DNA from: Streptococcus sp. LYSM12
GTDB lineage: Bacteria; Bacillota; Bacilli; Lactobacillales; Streptococcaceae
Length of the DNA stretch: 64,000 bases
Assembly: GCF_004569635.1 (NCBI RefSeq)
Contig: NZ_SPOZ01000009.1
Coordinates: forward strand, 18,485 to 82,484
Direction of reading: 5' to 3'
Shown: in pieces, positions 26,217-35,865 of the stretch
Layout: each line of letters begins with the position of its first letter
Numbering within the stretch: position 1 is the first letter of the stretch
The notes under the pieces: model-generated
What the model saw: only the letters and a program-made list of their open reading frames with translations
Databases searched by the model: none
Told to the model about the DNA's origin: nothing
Program-made: the position numbers and the translations under genes

Positions 26217-27929
26217 ATGACAAAAAGAATGACGAAGTCAGTGTCAGTATTGATGTTGACTGCGATGTTAGCTGCTTGTGGCAAAGCAAGTAATTCAGGT
26301 GCTAGTGGAAGTGCTTCCTTAGAGGGCTTACCAGAACCTGGTGATTTTTCCGATAAGGTAGAGCTGACGTTATCTGGTAGTTTTACGCGAGGAAAAATAG
26401 AGGATGATAACTGGGTACAAAAACAGTTAGAAGAGAAGTTTAATGTCAAAATTAATAATGTCAAAATTGATACTTGGAATAAGTCCGAATCTTCTCTGTT
26501 AGTAGCTTCTAACGATTTACCAGATACGTTCTCATTTACAGGAGCTAGTCGTACTCCAAATGATTATTATAATGACGGGGTAACTAGGACTATTCCTAGG
26601 GAAATGATTGAAAAATATGCTCCCAATTATGCCAAAATGTTAGATACAGTTGATGGTGGTCTAGGTTGGAAACTAAATCAAAGTCCAGAAAATCCAGATG
26701 AATATACAGGTTTGGTATCATATGCTGGTAATACGGAAGGATTATTATGGTCTGGTACATTGCGCCTCGATTGGCTTGAAAAATTGGGATATAAAATCCC
26801 TGAGGATGCAAAACCGATTGGTGATTCAAATGGTTTTGAAAGAATTTATAGAACCGATAAAAGTTACACGATTGATGAAATTGAAAAGATTTTAATCGAC
26901 TTTGTGGAAAAAGATCCAGATGGTAATGGTAAAAAAGATACCTATGGGATCTTACCAAGTAACGATAATATGAACTGGGGCGTTACGTTGCTAGGAGCTT
27001 ATGGGGTCGGTATGGGCTATAACATGATGGAAGACGGTGAACTAAAAACATCAGTTATTTCCAATGCCTACCGTCAATTCTTGAAGAAAATGGCTGACTG
27101 GAATCAAAAAGGTCTTATCGATCCAGAATGGCCTACTCTAGATACGAAAGCTACTTGGGAAAAATATAAGGAAGGAAAAGTTGGCTATTCTGTTGCGCAA
27201 CGTGCTTATATCGCACAAGAGCCTTGGACAGAGGGGCGTGCTCCTCATAACATTCTAGGGAATGATCCAAATGCCAAGCTTCTTGTCATCAATTATGAAG
27301 TGGGTCCAGAAGGCAAGGCGGGGCATGTTGGTTATACACCAGTGACTCTATTGTCAGGAAATGAAATGCTTATTTCTGCCAAGGTAACAGATGAACAGTT
27401 GGCACGCTATCTACAAATATTTGATACGATTGACTATAATCCAGAAGAAGGCCTCTTTACCCGATATGGAACAGTTGGAAAAGACTCTGACTGGGCTGGA
27501 AAAGAAGGAGATTCTACAATCATCATGAAAGAAGGTGTAGATCTATATGAGGGTCAGTTAGGTTTGTGGGCGTATAACCAGCGCACCTATTATGGTAAAT
27601 ATGCTACATTTTTAACTATGCCAAAAACATTGGAATTGATGGATCAATTTTATAATAAGCCTGAAAATGTGGAAAAATATATCATTCGTCCATATCGTTG
27701 GGATCTGTTTGGTGAGACAAGAGATGCGGAGTTGAAAGAATCTTATGGTGCTCAATTAGACACGATTGTTTCAGAATTCCGTATCAATGCATTGACTGGA
27801 AAAGTAGATGTTGATAAAGAGTGGGATAACTACGTCAAACAATATCTGTCCAGCGGTGGCGAAGAAGTGTTGAAAGAACTTGAAAAAGCACCAAAAGTCT
27901 CTGATATTCTAAAAGAAAAATCAGAATAA
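26217..27929 (+). CDS. Sugar ABC transporter substrate-binding lipoprotein, LplA type
   Basis: 570 residues. A lipoprotein signal peptide MTKRMTKSVSVLMLTAMLAA precedes Cys21, which would be lipidated. The mature part is a large solute-binding protein with a calcium-loop-like DPDGNGKKDTYG (about 238-249), typical of the long LplA/YtcQ group (COG1653). AAGGAGG precedes the ATG. The large size and operon context point to an oligosaccharide rather than free sialic acid as ligand. The pneumococcal SatA binding protein is much shorter, about 445 residues. Confidence 0.92.
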   Translation: MTKRMTKSVSVLMLTAMLAACGKASNSGASGSASLEGLPEPGDFSDKVELTLSGSFTRGKIEDDNWVQKQLEEKFNVKINNVKIDTWNKSESSLLVASNDLPDTFSFTGASRTPNDYYNDGVTRTIPREMIEKYAPNYAKMLDTVDGGLGWKLNQSPENPDEYTGLVSYAGNTEGLLWSGTLRLDWLEKLGYKIPEDAKPIGDSNGFERIYRTDKSYTIDEIEKILIDFVEKDPDGNGKKDTYGILPSNDNMNWGVTLLGAYGVGMGYNMMEDGELKTSVISNAYRQFLKKMADWNQKGLIDPEWPTLDTKATWEKYKEGKVGYSVAQRAYIAQEPWTEGRAPHNILGNDPNAKLLVINYEVGPEGKAGHVGYTPVTLLSGNEMLISAKVTDEQLARYLQIFDTIDYNPEEGLFTRYGTVGKDSDWAGKEGDSTIIMKEGVDLYEGQLGLWAYNQRTYYGKYATFLTMPKTLELMDQFYNKPENVEKYIIRPYRWDLFGETRDAELKESYGAQLDTIVSEFRINALTGKVDVDKEWDNYVKQYLSSGGEEVLKELEKAPKVSDILKEKSE

Positions 27930-27976
27930 TCTCTTGCTTCATCTGGTTCATTTAAGATGATTTAAGGTGTCTACAT

Positions 27977-28045
27977 TGCCAAAGCCTGAATTGACATAAC
28001 AAATGAAAGAGTGTTGTTCAACGAAGGGCTTTGGTGTTTTTATTT
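27977..28045 (+). terminator. Hairpin between the transport genes and the sialidase gene
   Basis: GCCAAAGCC and GGCTTTGGT form a stem enclosing about 40 bases, followed by TTTTTATTT, 17 bp before the sialidase start. It may terminate or attenuate transcription so that the binding protein is made in excess of the enzymes downstream. Confidence 0.5.
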
Positions 28046-28061
28046 ATTAGAAAGGATATCC

Positions 28062-29492
28062 ATGGAAAAAAGAAGAATTGTACCAGTTTTTGAATGTGGT
28101 AAGAACGGGGAAAAGAATAGTGAAGGTATTGCTAGCTATCGCATTCCTGCCTTATTGAAGACTAAAAAAGGTACATTGATTGCTGGAGCTGATCGTAGGA
28201 GAGAGCATAGCTATGATTGGGGGAAAATTGACTTAGTCGTCCGCCGAAGTCAGGATAATGGTGAAAGTTGGGAAGCTCCCATTACGTTGGTGGATTTACG
28301 TGAAAATTTACAAGGAGAGGATCCAGGCTTAAGGTCACCTTTTAATATTGATATGGTACTGTTACAAGATCCATCTACAGAACGTATCTTTGCGCTGTAT
28401 GATATGTGGGTAGAAGGACGCGGAACATTTGGTATGTTGGAAGAAGACAAGCCCTACGATCGTTATAGCCACATTGAAGGACAAGCTTACTTAAACATTT
28501 ATAAGGAAGATGTAGAACAGCCCTATACTGTTAGAGAGGGAGGTATTGTATTTTCACCAGAGGGCGAGCCAACTTCTTTCAAAGTTGTGATGCAAAGTGA
28601 TAAGGCACCTTATACTGATTTGGGAGATTTATATGAGGGTGATCGTTTACGAGGAAATATCTTTCATCGACTCCGCCAAGACAATCCGTTTACGATTACC
28701 GCAAAATCATTTATCTGGCTCTCTTATAGTGATGATGAAGGACAAACGTGGTCTTGTCCCAGAGATATTACAGGTCAAGTATATGAACCATGGATGGCAT
28801 TCCTGGGCATTGGACCTGGAGTAGGTATTGCCTTAAAACAGGGTGAACACGAGGGCAGACTAGTGGTTCCTATTTACACGACGAATGATAGCAGAGAGTT
28901 GAAAAGTCAAGCAGCTCGCATCATTTTCTCAGATGATCACGGACAGACTTGGCAGTGCGGTGCTTCTGTCAATGACGGCCGTGTTTTATCAACGGGAGAA
29001 GTCATTCAATCGGCTACATTTGCCGATGAATTGGCCCAAACCACAGAGGCAGTGCCGGTAGAATTGACTGATGGTCGTATTAAACTCTTTACAAGAAATT
29101 TAAATGGTCACGTTCAAGTAGCAACCAGTGTAGATGGTGGTCAGACTTGGAATCAATTTGCCGAATATCCCAATCAAATGGATGTTTACTGTCAGTTGTC
29201 AGCTGTTCAGACGATACAGGATAATAAAGAGTATGTGCTGGTTGCGAATGCCAATGGTCCTGCACGAACAAATGGTGTGCTTCGTGTAGCAGAAGTATTA
29301 GCAGAGGGTGAGTTAAAATGGTTAGGTCATTCCTTAATACAGGAGGGAGCATATGCTTATAATGCCTTGCAACAAGTTGGTCCGACAGAGTTTGGGGTCT
29401 TGTACGAGCATACAGAAGAACCGTATAACGACTATCATCTGCTGTATCAGAAAATAGATTGGTCTGACATTTTAGAGAGTTTAGTAGAATAG
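28062..29492 (+). CDS. GH33 sialidase without signal peptide
   Basis: 476 residues from [22 protein letters not shown] precedes ATG 28062, and an upstream extension to 28011 lies in the terminator. It has the GH33 opening SYRIPALL (Arg27 of the arginine triad), Asp boxes SQDNGESW (63-70), [16 protein letters not shown] and SVDGGQTW, an acid/base-region [20 protein letters not shown] with the Glu that assists the tyrosine, and LFTRN and RTNGVLRV with the other arginines. There is no signal peptide, lectin domain or anchor, unlike the secreted NanA/NanB, so it should act on imported glycans in the cytosol. Confidence 0.88.
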   Translation: MEKRRIVPVFECGKNGEKNSEGIASYRIPALLKTKKGTLIAGADRRREHSYDWGKIDLVVRRSQDNGESWEAPITLVDLRENLQGEDPGLRSPFNIDMVLLQDPSTERIFALYDMWVEGRGTFGMLEEDKPYDRYSHIEGQAYLNIYKEDVEQPYTVREGGIVFSPEGEPTSFKVVMQSDKAPYTDLGDLYEGDRLRGNIFHRLRQDNPFTITAKSFIWLSYSDDEGQTWSCPRDITGQVYEPWMAFLGIGPGVGIALKQGEHEGRLVVPIYTTNDSRELKSQAARIIFSDDHGQTWQCGASVNDGRVLSTGEVIQSATFADELAQTTEAVPVELTDGRIKLFTRNLNGHVQVATSVDGGQTWNQFAEYPNQMDVYCQLSAVQTIQDNKEYVLVANANGPARTNGVLRVAEVLAEGELKWLGHSLIQEGAYAYNALQQVGPTEFGVLYEHTEEPYNDYHLLYQKIDWSDILESLVE

Positions 29493-29505
29493 GAGACGAG
29501 GAACT

Positions 29506-30210
29506 ATGGAAAAAATCAAAAAGAAATTAATTGTTTCCTGTCAAGCTTTAGAGAATGAACCCCTACACAGTCCCTATATTATGAAAAAGATGGCATTAGC
29601 TGCTTATCAGGGCGGTGCAGCTGGTATTCGAGCAAATTCAGTAGTCGATATTGAGGCAATTAAAGAAGAGGTAGATTTACCGATTATCGGTATTATTAAA
29701 CGAGATTATGATAATGCGGATGCTTTTATCACTGCGACAATGACAGAGATAGATGAGCTGATGTCTGTAGAGCCAGATATTATTGCTGTAGATGCAACGA
29801 ACTCTAGTCGACCTAATGGTGAGAGTTTGGAGGAATTTTTTAGGAAAATCAAAGAAAAATACCCTCATCAATTATTGATGGCAGATTGTTCGACTGTTTC
29901 AGAAATGGTATTTGCAGATCAACTGGGCTTTGATTTTATTGGAACGACCTTGGTTGGCTATACTAAGCAGAGTGAGGGAGCTAAAATTGAAGAGAATGAT
30001 TTTGAAATTATTCGTTTAGCGCTGGATCAAATAGAGCATCCTTTGATTGCCGAAGGAAATATTGATACTCCCGATAAGGCGAGGAGGGTGCTAGAGATGG
30101 GGGCTCATAGCGTGGTTGTTGGTTCGATTATTACGCGTCCTCAGTTCATCACTAAAAAATTTGTGGATGAAATTCAAAAATTGGATTCTTTAGATATAGG
30201 AGTAGGCTAG
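29506..30210 (+). CDS. nanE: N-acetylmannosamine-6-phosphate 2-epimerase
   Basis: 234 residues, the family length. It is a TIM-barrel protein with the opening [25 protein letters not shown] with its catalytic Lys, and [11 protein letters not shown] followed by a C-terminal phosphate-binding loop [11 protein letters not shown]. It converts ManNAc-6-P to GlcNAc-6-P in sialic acid catabolism. It lies 13 bp after the sialidase gene. nagA and nagB, needed for the next steps, are not in the window. Confidence 0.96.
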   Translation: MEKIKKKLIVSCQALENEPLHSPYIMKKMALAAYQGGAAGIRANSVVDIEAIKEEVDLPIIGIIKRDYDNADAFITATMTEIDELMSVEPDIIAVDATNSSRPNGESLEEFFRKIKEKYPHQLLMADCSTVSEMVFADQLGFDFIGTTLVGYTKQSEGAKIEENDFEIIRLALDQIEHPLIAEGNIDTPDKARRVLEMGAHSVVVGSIITRPQFITKKFVDEIQKLDSLDIGVG

Positions 30211-30257
30211 ATATTGGGAGCCGCCTTTAGTTTGGGAGTCGACAAGGGAATATTGTT

Positions 30258-32219
30258 ATGAAAAGTCCAGTTTTCCAGATAGGTGAATCCGTTCGGAAGC
30301 TCTTACAAAGTAATGAGAGCCTCATTTGGGTAGCCGCAGGTGGAAAGGATACCATTGGTGGATTTAGTCAGACACAAGGGTGTAGAAATTATGTAGGGCA
30401 TTTTGAAGAATATCTTCGTTGGGAACAAAGAGCTAAAGATTCAGAGCGCCCTGTTCAAGTTGCAACGATGCAGCGATATGTTTATAATGTCGCAAAAGCT
30501 GGCTTGACATTGAAAAAGTTGCTAGGGAATTTTGACAGGTATATTCAGCGCTACCGTCCAACTATTGTTTCGTATCATATCGGATACGAAGATATTCTTA
30601 AAGGGAAAGAATACCTTCAAGAGTTTCAAAAGGAACTAGATGAGTTTTTAGTGCGAGTTTTAGCCTTGGAACATAGAACGTGTAAAGTGGTTATCCAAAT
30701 GTGTCATTCAACGAGAGATGCCTCTTTCAATGCTCTAATTGCAGAGTATACTCGAGCTGTTTTATCTAGGGTCGATCGTTATAAGAATGAAGCAATGTAT
30801 GAAAGTATTGTCATTGTTCGCCATGATGAGCTGACTGATAGAGAATGTTTTAAATCTACTTGTTTGACAGATGAGCTACATCTCAATGCGTATGGACATC
30901 TGGAGATAGGAAGACAGCTTAGTAGGGCAACGATTGGGACAGCAGAGCATTACCCAGGGAAAGATGTAACTTTGGATCTATACAATCATTGTCAAACTGT
31001 TCAGTATGTAGCTATTGCTCCTACGGTTTCTAGCACGGAAGATGGGATTTATATTTCTTTGCCAGAAGAGTTTAAATCGGAAAACTGGGAGTATGTCCTC
31101 GAGATAGGAAATCAGACAGTGCAGCAAAAGGGGATTAAAAATCAGGCATTTATTCCTAAAAAGTTGCTCGTCGGAGACTACAGGGTCAAAACAAAGATGA
31201 GTCGGGGGCATATTCAGTTAAAGACAATTTGGGGTTCAGCTGATAGTTCTGAAAGCACGGTGCGACAAAAACAGGTTCCCACCTGTTTGGAGCGTGTTTT
31301 TAGAAGTAAGGAATCTCTAAATTGGCTATTTATGGGAGATTCGATTACTCACGGAGCCTTGTGGACTTTTGGGTATGATAGCACACCACAGATTATTGAA
31401 AAGTATTTACATGATGTAGTAGGGCGGCGCGAAGATGTTGTTTTAAATACAGCGGTATCGGGTTCAACCATTTCTGAAACATTGTCCTATTTTGAGCAAC
31501 GATTTAATCGCTATCAACCAGATATTGTTTGTCTGATGTTAGGGACGAATGATAGTCAACAGATTTCTCCAGATACGTATTATAACGAGTTGAAAGAACT
31601 GCTCACTTTGTTACGAAAGAGAGGGAGCATAGTTATTTTGAGAACCCTCCCACCTTCTCTTAGATATGATCATATCATTGAATATGTGTACCAGATACGG
31701 AAACTAGCAATTCAAGAAAGAGTGATACTCATTGATCACTATGATACTTTCTCGGCACTATTCTATACTTATCCTTATTTATGGGAAGAGAAGTATTGTA
31801 TCATGAGTGATAGTCCTCCTCTTCATCCGGGGCCGAATGGTCATGTAATGATGGCAAGGGATATTTTGGCTGAATTGGGATTATGGGAGGAGAGCTTATT
31901 TTCTGACACATGGTATGGAGAAAAACTTCCCATTGTAGAGGTTGATATGGGTGATTTATTGCTCTTTCATCCACAAGAAAGGGTAGGAGTGAATATTCAG
32001 CAAGTAGAAGAGAGGTTGCAGACACCTATTGGAAGTGTTAGCCTATCTTTTGTTGATAAGAGAGGGAGTAGGATAAGGACTGTTGAACAATCTCAGGGAA
32101 CTGTTTGGTTAAATGCTCTTGATAGGGATCACGTTGATACCATTCAAGTAGAAGTGCGCCCACGTTATAAAGCTATGATTTATAAAGGTGTTACACCATT
32201 TCTTTTCACTACTGTTTGA
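30258..32219 (+). CDS. Tandem SGNH-domain protein, possible sialate O-acetylesterase
   Basis: 653 residues without a signal peptide. The second half is an intact SGNH hydrolase: FMGDSITHG (nucleophile Ser at about 362), SGST, MLGTNDSQ (Asn at about 428) and LHPGPNGH (His at about 522). The first 230 residues look like a second SGNH domain in which the nucleophile block is AAGGKDTIGG, so the Ser is lost, although TDELHLNAYGH still resembles the Asp-His block. A beta-rich segment joins the two and another follows. Lying between nanE and the lyase, removal of O-acetyl groups from sialic acid is the likeliest role. Confidence 0.75.
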   Translation: MKSPVFQIGESVRKLLQSNESLIWVAAGGKDTIGGFSQTQGCRNYVGHFEEYLRWEQRAKDSERPVQVATMQRYVYNVAKAGLTLKKLLGNFDRYIQRYRPTIVSYHIGYEDILKGKEYLQEFQKELDEFLVRVLALEHRTCKVVIQMCHSTRDASFNALIAEYTRAVLSRVDRYKNEAMYESIVIVRHDELTDRECFKSTCLTDELHLNAYGHLEIGRQLSRATIGTAEHYPGKDVTLDLYNHCQTVQYVAIAPTVSSTEDGIYISLPEEFKSENWEYVLEIGNQTVQQKGIKNQAFIPKKLLVGDYRVKTKMSRGHIQLKTIWGSADSSESTVRQKQVPTCLERVFRSKESLNWLFMGDSITHGALWTFGYDSTPQIIEKYLHDVVGRREDVVLNTAVSGSTISETLSYFEQRFNRYQPDIVCLMLGTNDSQQISPDTYYNELKELLTLLRKRGSIVILRTLPPSLRYDHIIEYVYQIRKLAIQERVILIDHYDTFSALFYTYPYLWEEKYCIMSDSPPLHPGPNGHVMMARDILAELGLWEESLFSDTWYGEKLPIVEVDMGDLLLFHPQERVGVNIQQVEERLQTPIGSVSLSFVDKRGSRIRTVEQSQGTVWLNALDRDHVDTIQVEVRPRYKAMIYKGVTPFLFTTV

Positions 32220-32248
32220 GAAGATGGGGTGACGGGGTGTTAAGATGA

Positions 32249-32356
32249 TATCGTCATTTTGTTTAGCTTTTATTCCTTCGTTCACGCGCTTTGCCGTACT
32301 CTATAGGACAGCTTGCAGCTCGTTGCCTCGTACTAAAAGTAAACGAAAAGACTATA
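32249..32356 (+). repeat. RUP-like mobile repeat, copy 7, truncating nanQ
   Basis: A subtype-1 element of 108 bp, from TATCGTCATTTTG to AAACGAAAAGACTATA. Homology to the YhcH/NanQ family starts directly after its right end, so it replaces the start of that gene. Confidence 0.85.
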
Positions 32357-32778
32357 GTTACAAAATTGAGTGATTTTTCTAGATATGTTGATGCAAATCC
32401 CTATTTTGAAAAATTGGATTTATTTCTAGAAGAAAGCGACATATTCTCTTTTCAAGAGGGTTCTTTCAGTATTTGAGGGGAATTTTTGCATGGGAATTGT
32501 TTTAGGTATCGTGTAGCTGGAAAGGCAGGAGACTTTTTCGAAGCCCATCGCAATTATATAGGTGTTCATATGGTGGTGGAACATACGGAATGTATTGCCG
32601 TGACTTCGTTGGAAAAAGTGGACATTCGTGAACCATATGATGTAGAAAATGATATTGAATTGTATGACGGTATTGCAGCACATGTGATTCAGTTGCAGCC
32701 GGGAGATTGTATCGCTCTAAAATTTATGTAAATGATTTGCCGGTTAAGAAAGTGGTTTTCAAAGTAGCTACTTTCTAA
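32357..32778 (+). pseudogene. Decayed YhcH/NanQ (DUF386) gene
   Basis: Plus-strand reading gives TKLSDFSRYVDANPYFEKL, then LEESDIFSFQEGSFSI and a TGA. GNCFRYR, a one-residue irregularity, and KAGDFFEAHRNYIGVHMVVE follow, then YDVENDIELYDGIAAHVIQL and QPGDC. After a deletion and frameshift it ends KIYVNDLPVKKVVFKVATF and a stop. This is the YhcH/YjgK/YiaL cupin family (NanQ, sialic acid anomerase). The start codon is lost to the RUP-like insertion, and the loop expected between QPGDC and KIYV (with its metal His) is deleted. Confidence 0.85.
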
Positions 32779-32807
32779 AAAAGAATAAGAGGTAGGAAAC
32801 AGGATAA

Positions 32808-33731
32808 ATGAAAAACTTAGAAAAATATCAGGGAATTATCCCCGCATTTTATGCGTGTTATGATAAAAATGGAGAGATTAGCCGTGAGGGTGTCCGTAGC
32901 TTGACCCAATACTTTGTTGAAAAGGGAGTGCAGGGTCTTTATGTCAATGGCTCTTCTGGGGAATGTATCTATCAAAGCGTAGAAGACCGCAAGGTGATGT
33001 TAGAAGAAGTGATGGCAGTGGCAAAGGGTAAATTAACGATTATTGCTCATGTTGCTTGCAACAACACGAAAGATGGTATCGAATTGGCTCGTCATGCAGA
33101 AGCTCTTGGAGTGGATGCGATTGCGGCGATTCCGCCGATTTACTTCCGCCTACCGGAATACGCTGTTGCCCAGTATTGGAACGAGATGAGTGCGGCAGCT
33201 CCAAATACGGATTTTGTCATTTACAATATTCCACAGTTGGCAGGCATAGCCTTGACCCCTAATCTTTACAAAGAAATGCTTAAAAATGACCGTGTCATCG
33301 GGGTGAAAAATTCTTCTATGCCCGTGCAGGATATTCAAACCTTTGCTAGTCTTGGAGGTGATGACCATGTGGTGTTCAACGGTCCGGATGAACAATTTTT
33401 GGGCGGTCGTTTAATGGGAGCTACAGCTGGTATCGGTGGTACCTATGGTGTGATGCCAGAACTCTTCCTGAAATTGAATCAGTTGATTGCAGACAAGGAC
33501 TTGGCAACAGCCAAAGAACTGCAATTTGCCATTAACGCGATTATCGGATATTTGACAGCTGCGCGTGGTAATATGTACGCGGTGATTAAGGAAGTTTTGC
33601 GTATGAATGAGGGCTTGGATTTAGGTGGTGTGCGTGCGCCCTTGACTCCGGTCTGCGCAGAAGACCGAGAAGTTGTTGAAGCTGCTGCACGCTTGATTCG
33701 TGAAACCAAGGAACGTTTTTTGGGAGCGTGA
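32808..33731 (+). CDS. nanA: N-acetylneuraminate lyase
   Basis: 307 residues of the DHDPS/NAL TIM-barrel family. Substrate-carboxylate binding GSSGE lies at about 48-52, the catalytic Tyr in YNIP (about 139) and the Schiff-base Lys in VIGVKNSS (about 166). It splits Neu5Ac into ManNAc and pyruvate. It starts 30 bp after the decayed nanQ. The symbol nanA here means the lyase, not the pneumococcal sialidase NanA. Confidence 0.94.
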   Translation: MKNLEKYQGIIPAFYACYDKNGEISREGVRSLTQYFVEKGVQGLYVNGSSGECIYQSVEDRKVMLEEVMAVAKGKLTIIAHVACNNTKDGIELARHAEALGVDAIAAIPPIYFRLPEYAVAQYWNEMSAAAPNTDFVIYNIPQLAGIALTPNLYKEMLKNDRVIGVKNSSMPVQDIQTFASLGGDDHVVFNGPDEQFLGGRLMGATAGIGGTYGVMPELFLKLNQLIADKDLATAKELQFAINAIIGYLTAARGNMYAVIKEVLRMNEGLDLGGVRAPLTPVCAEDREVVEAAARLIRETKERFLGA

Positions 33732-34068
33732 CAAACAGTGTGATTTCAATCGTTTGATAGTGGTGTTTCATCTCTGCACAGTTTAGTAGGCCGATAAAGG
33801 CTGGTATAGCCGTTTCGTTTATTTTTAGTACTAGGCAAGGAGTCGCAGGTAGTTGAAATAGTTGATAACTATTTCAAGTGACAGATAAGAAAAGTGTAAC
33901 TTTTCTCAATGGTACAGCAAGACGAGTGAACGAAGTAATAAAAATATAAACGAAATGACTATATCAGTGAAATAGAGGCTACTCTACTACTGTGCAATGA
34001 GTATTACACGAATATTTTCCGAATTGAAATGCTATTTTCAATCTGATAAAGAGTAGAAGAGGTGATTC
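33732..34068. other. Intergenic region between lyase and ROK kinase
   Basis: Half of it is an enlarged RUP-like element (33805-33963). The rest should hold the kinase promoter, but no strong -35/-10 pair is evident. Confidence 0.5.
33805..33963 (-). repeat. RUP-like mobile repeat, copy 8, with internal insertion
   Basis: Ends are TATAGCCGTTTCG and AAACGAAATGACTATA (subtype 2, inverted), but the element is 159 bp. About 50 extra bases sit in the centre. They include the small inverted repeats TGAAATAGTTGATAACTATTTCA and GAAAAGTGTAACTTTTC. Confidence 0.8.
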
Positions 34069-35010
34069 ATGAAGAAGTATGTTGTCATTGATATTGGTGG
34101 AACTAGTATCAAGTATGGGCTGATTGATGAGAACGACCAGTTGTTAGAAAACCATGAAATGCCGACAGAGGCCCATAAGGGTGGGCCTGCGATTTTGCAA
34201 AAAGTTGCAAGCATTGTATCAGACTATCGTGAACATGTCAGTCTGTCTGGGATTTGCATTTCCTCAGCAGGCATGGTGGATCCTGAAAAGGGTGAGATTT
34301 TCTATTCGGGACCGCAAATCCCCCATTATGCAGGGACCCAATTTAAAACATATTTGGAAACTCAGTTTGGCATTCCCTGTGAAATCGAAAATGATGTTAA
34401 CTGTGCTGGGCTTGCAGAAGCTATCTCGGGCAGTGGCAAGGGAGCAAAGGTTGCTATTTGTTTGACTGTGGGTACAGGTATTGGAGGCTGTCTTTTGATT
34501 GACTCCCAGGTCTTTCATGGTTTTAGCCATTCAGCCTGCGAAGTAGGCTATCTTCATTTACCAGACGGAGCCTTTCAAGATTTGGCCTCAACAACGGCCT
34601 TGGTTCGCTATGTCGCTGAAGCGCATGGTGATGATGTAGCGGTGTGGAATGGGCGACGGATTTTCCAAGAAATTGAAGCGGGCAATTCACTTTGTAAGCA
34701 AGGTGTGGACCGCATGGTACAGCATCTTGCAAGAGGCATTGCCAATATCTGCTATGTGGTCAATCCAGAAGTGGTCATCTTGGGTGGTGGTATCATGGGA
34801 CAAGAAGCGATTTTGAGACCAAAAATCGAAGCAGCCTTGAAAGATTATCTGGTACCAAGTATCGCAGACAAGACTAAGATTGTCTTTGCTCGACATCAAA
34901 ATACAGCGGGCATGTTTGGAGCCTACTATCATTTCAAACAAAGATACGAGGGCGTGAAGCAACTCCTAGACAAAATAGGCAATCGAAGCAGGTTGACTTG
35001 CAACCAATGA
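34069..35010 (+). CDS. ROK family kinase, probable N-acetylmannosamine kinase
   Basis: 313 residues. The phosphate-1 motif DIGGTSIKYG (about 6-15) and the second phosphate loop LTVGTGIGGCLL are those of ROK kinases. The catalytic Asp lies in EIENDVNCAGLAE. The zinc-binding CxCGxxGCxE motif of many ROK proteins is reduced (HSACEVGYLHLP). In pneumococcal loci the gene between the lyase and RpiR is the ManNAc kinase, which fits this order. GAAGAGGTGATT precedes the ATG. Confidence 0.88.
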   Translation: MKKYVVIDIGGTSIKYGLIDENDQLLENHEMPTEAHKGGPAILQKVASIVSDYREHVSLSGICISSAGMVDPEKGEIFYSGPQIPHYAGTQFKTYLETQFGIPCEIENDVNCAGLAEAISGSGKGAKVAICLTVGTGIGGCLLIDSQVFHGFSHSACEVGYLHLPDGAFQDLASTTALVRYVAEAHGDDVAVWNGRRIFQEIEAGNSLCKQGVDRMVQHLARGIANICYVVNPEVVILGGGIMGQEAILRPKIEAALKDYLVPSIADKTKIVFARHQNTAGMFGAYYHFKQRYEGVKQLLDKIGNRSRLTCNQ

Positions 35011-35038
35011 GATTGGTCTTTTTGTCAGAGAGTTGTAG

Positions 35039-35720
35039 CCCGAGTTCAATTACATCAAGATACAAAGCCCGTAAAAAACTCAAAGCGAAAATAGGAAATT
35101 TGACGAAGAAACGTTAGTTTCTAGGAGAATTTTTCTTTTTCGCACAGAGTTTAGGGCGTGTTCAATTACATCAAGATACAAGGGCGTGTAAAAAGCGAAT
35201 GAAAAATAGGAAATACGACGAGTGAAAAGCTCCAGTGGAGGTTTTCAGCCTACTTCCTAGGGAGCGTTTGCTCCGCAAACGTCTATTTCCCGCCTCCAAA
35301 GGTATGCTATACCTTTAGAGCTAGGAAGATTTATACCTAAAGGTAGCCGTATCCGTAAGCAAATAAAATTTGCAACGGCTTCGTCTCTTTTTTCCGAGCT
35401 TTTAGCCCGAGTTCAATTACATCAAGATACAAAGCCCGTAAAAAACTCAAAGCGAAAATAGGAAATTTGACGAAGAAACGTTAGTTTCTAGGAGAATTTT
35501 TCTTTTTCGCACAGAGTTTAGGGCGTGTTCAATTACATCAAGATACCAGAGCGTAAAAAAAGCGAATGAAAAATAGGAAATACGACGAGTGAAAAGCTCC
35601 AGTGGAGGTTTTCAGCCTACTTCTTAGGGATCGCTTGCTCTGCAATCGTCAATTTCCCGCCTCCAAAGGTATGACATACCTTTGGAGCTAGCTAAAGCTA
35701 GAACATCTGCGTTTCTTTTT
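35039..35720 (+). repeat. Duplicated block of family C repeats
   Basis: A unit opening CATCAAGATACAAAGCCC begins at about 35056 and 35423, an offset of 367 bp. A related unit (CATCAAGATACAAGGGCG / CATCAAGATACCAGAGCG) begins 116 bp after each. So a 367-bp block, itself two diverged 116-bp units plus a CTCCAGTGGAG / CTCCAAAGGTAT hairpin segment, has been duplicated in tandem with few changes. Related units occur at 46.5-47.1, 55.0-55.2 and 57.8-58.3 kb. Confidence 0.75.
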
Positions 35721-35758
35721 TAGGTCGTGCGTAGCTCGGATTTAATTAGGAAATCATT

Positions 35759-35865
35759 TATAGTCATTTCGTTTATATTTTTATTACTTCGTTCACTCGT
35801 CTTGCTGTACTCCAGTATTACCTGTGACTCCTTGCCTAGTACTAAAAATAAACGAAACGGCTATA
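35759..35865 (+). repeat. RUP-like mobile repeat, copy 9 (subtype 2)
   Basis: 107 bp from TATAGTCATTTCG to ACGAAACGGCTATA with the CGTCTTGCTGTACTCCAGTA core. It serves here as the uninterrupted reference for the nested copy at 44215-44415. Confidence 0.85.
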
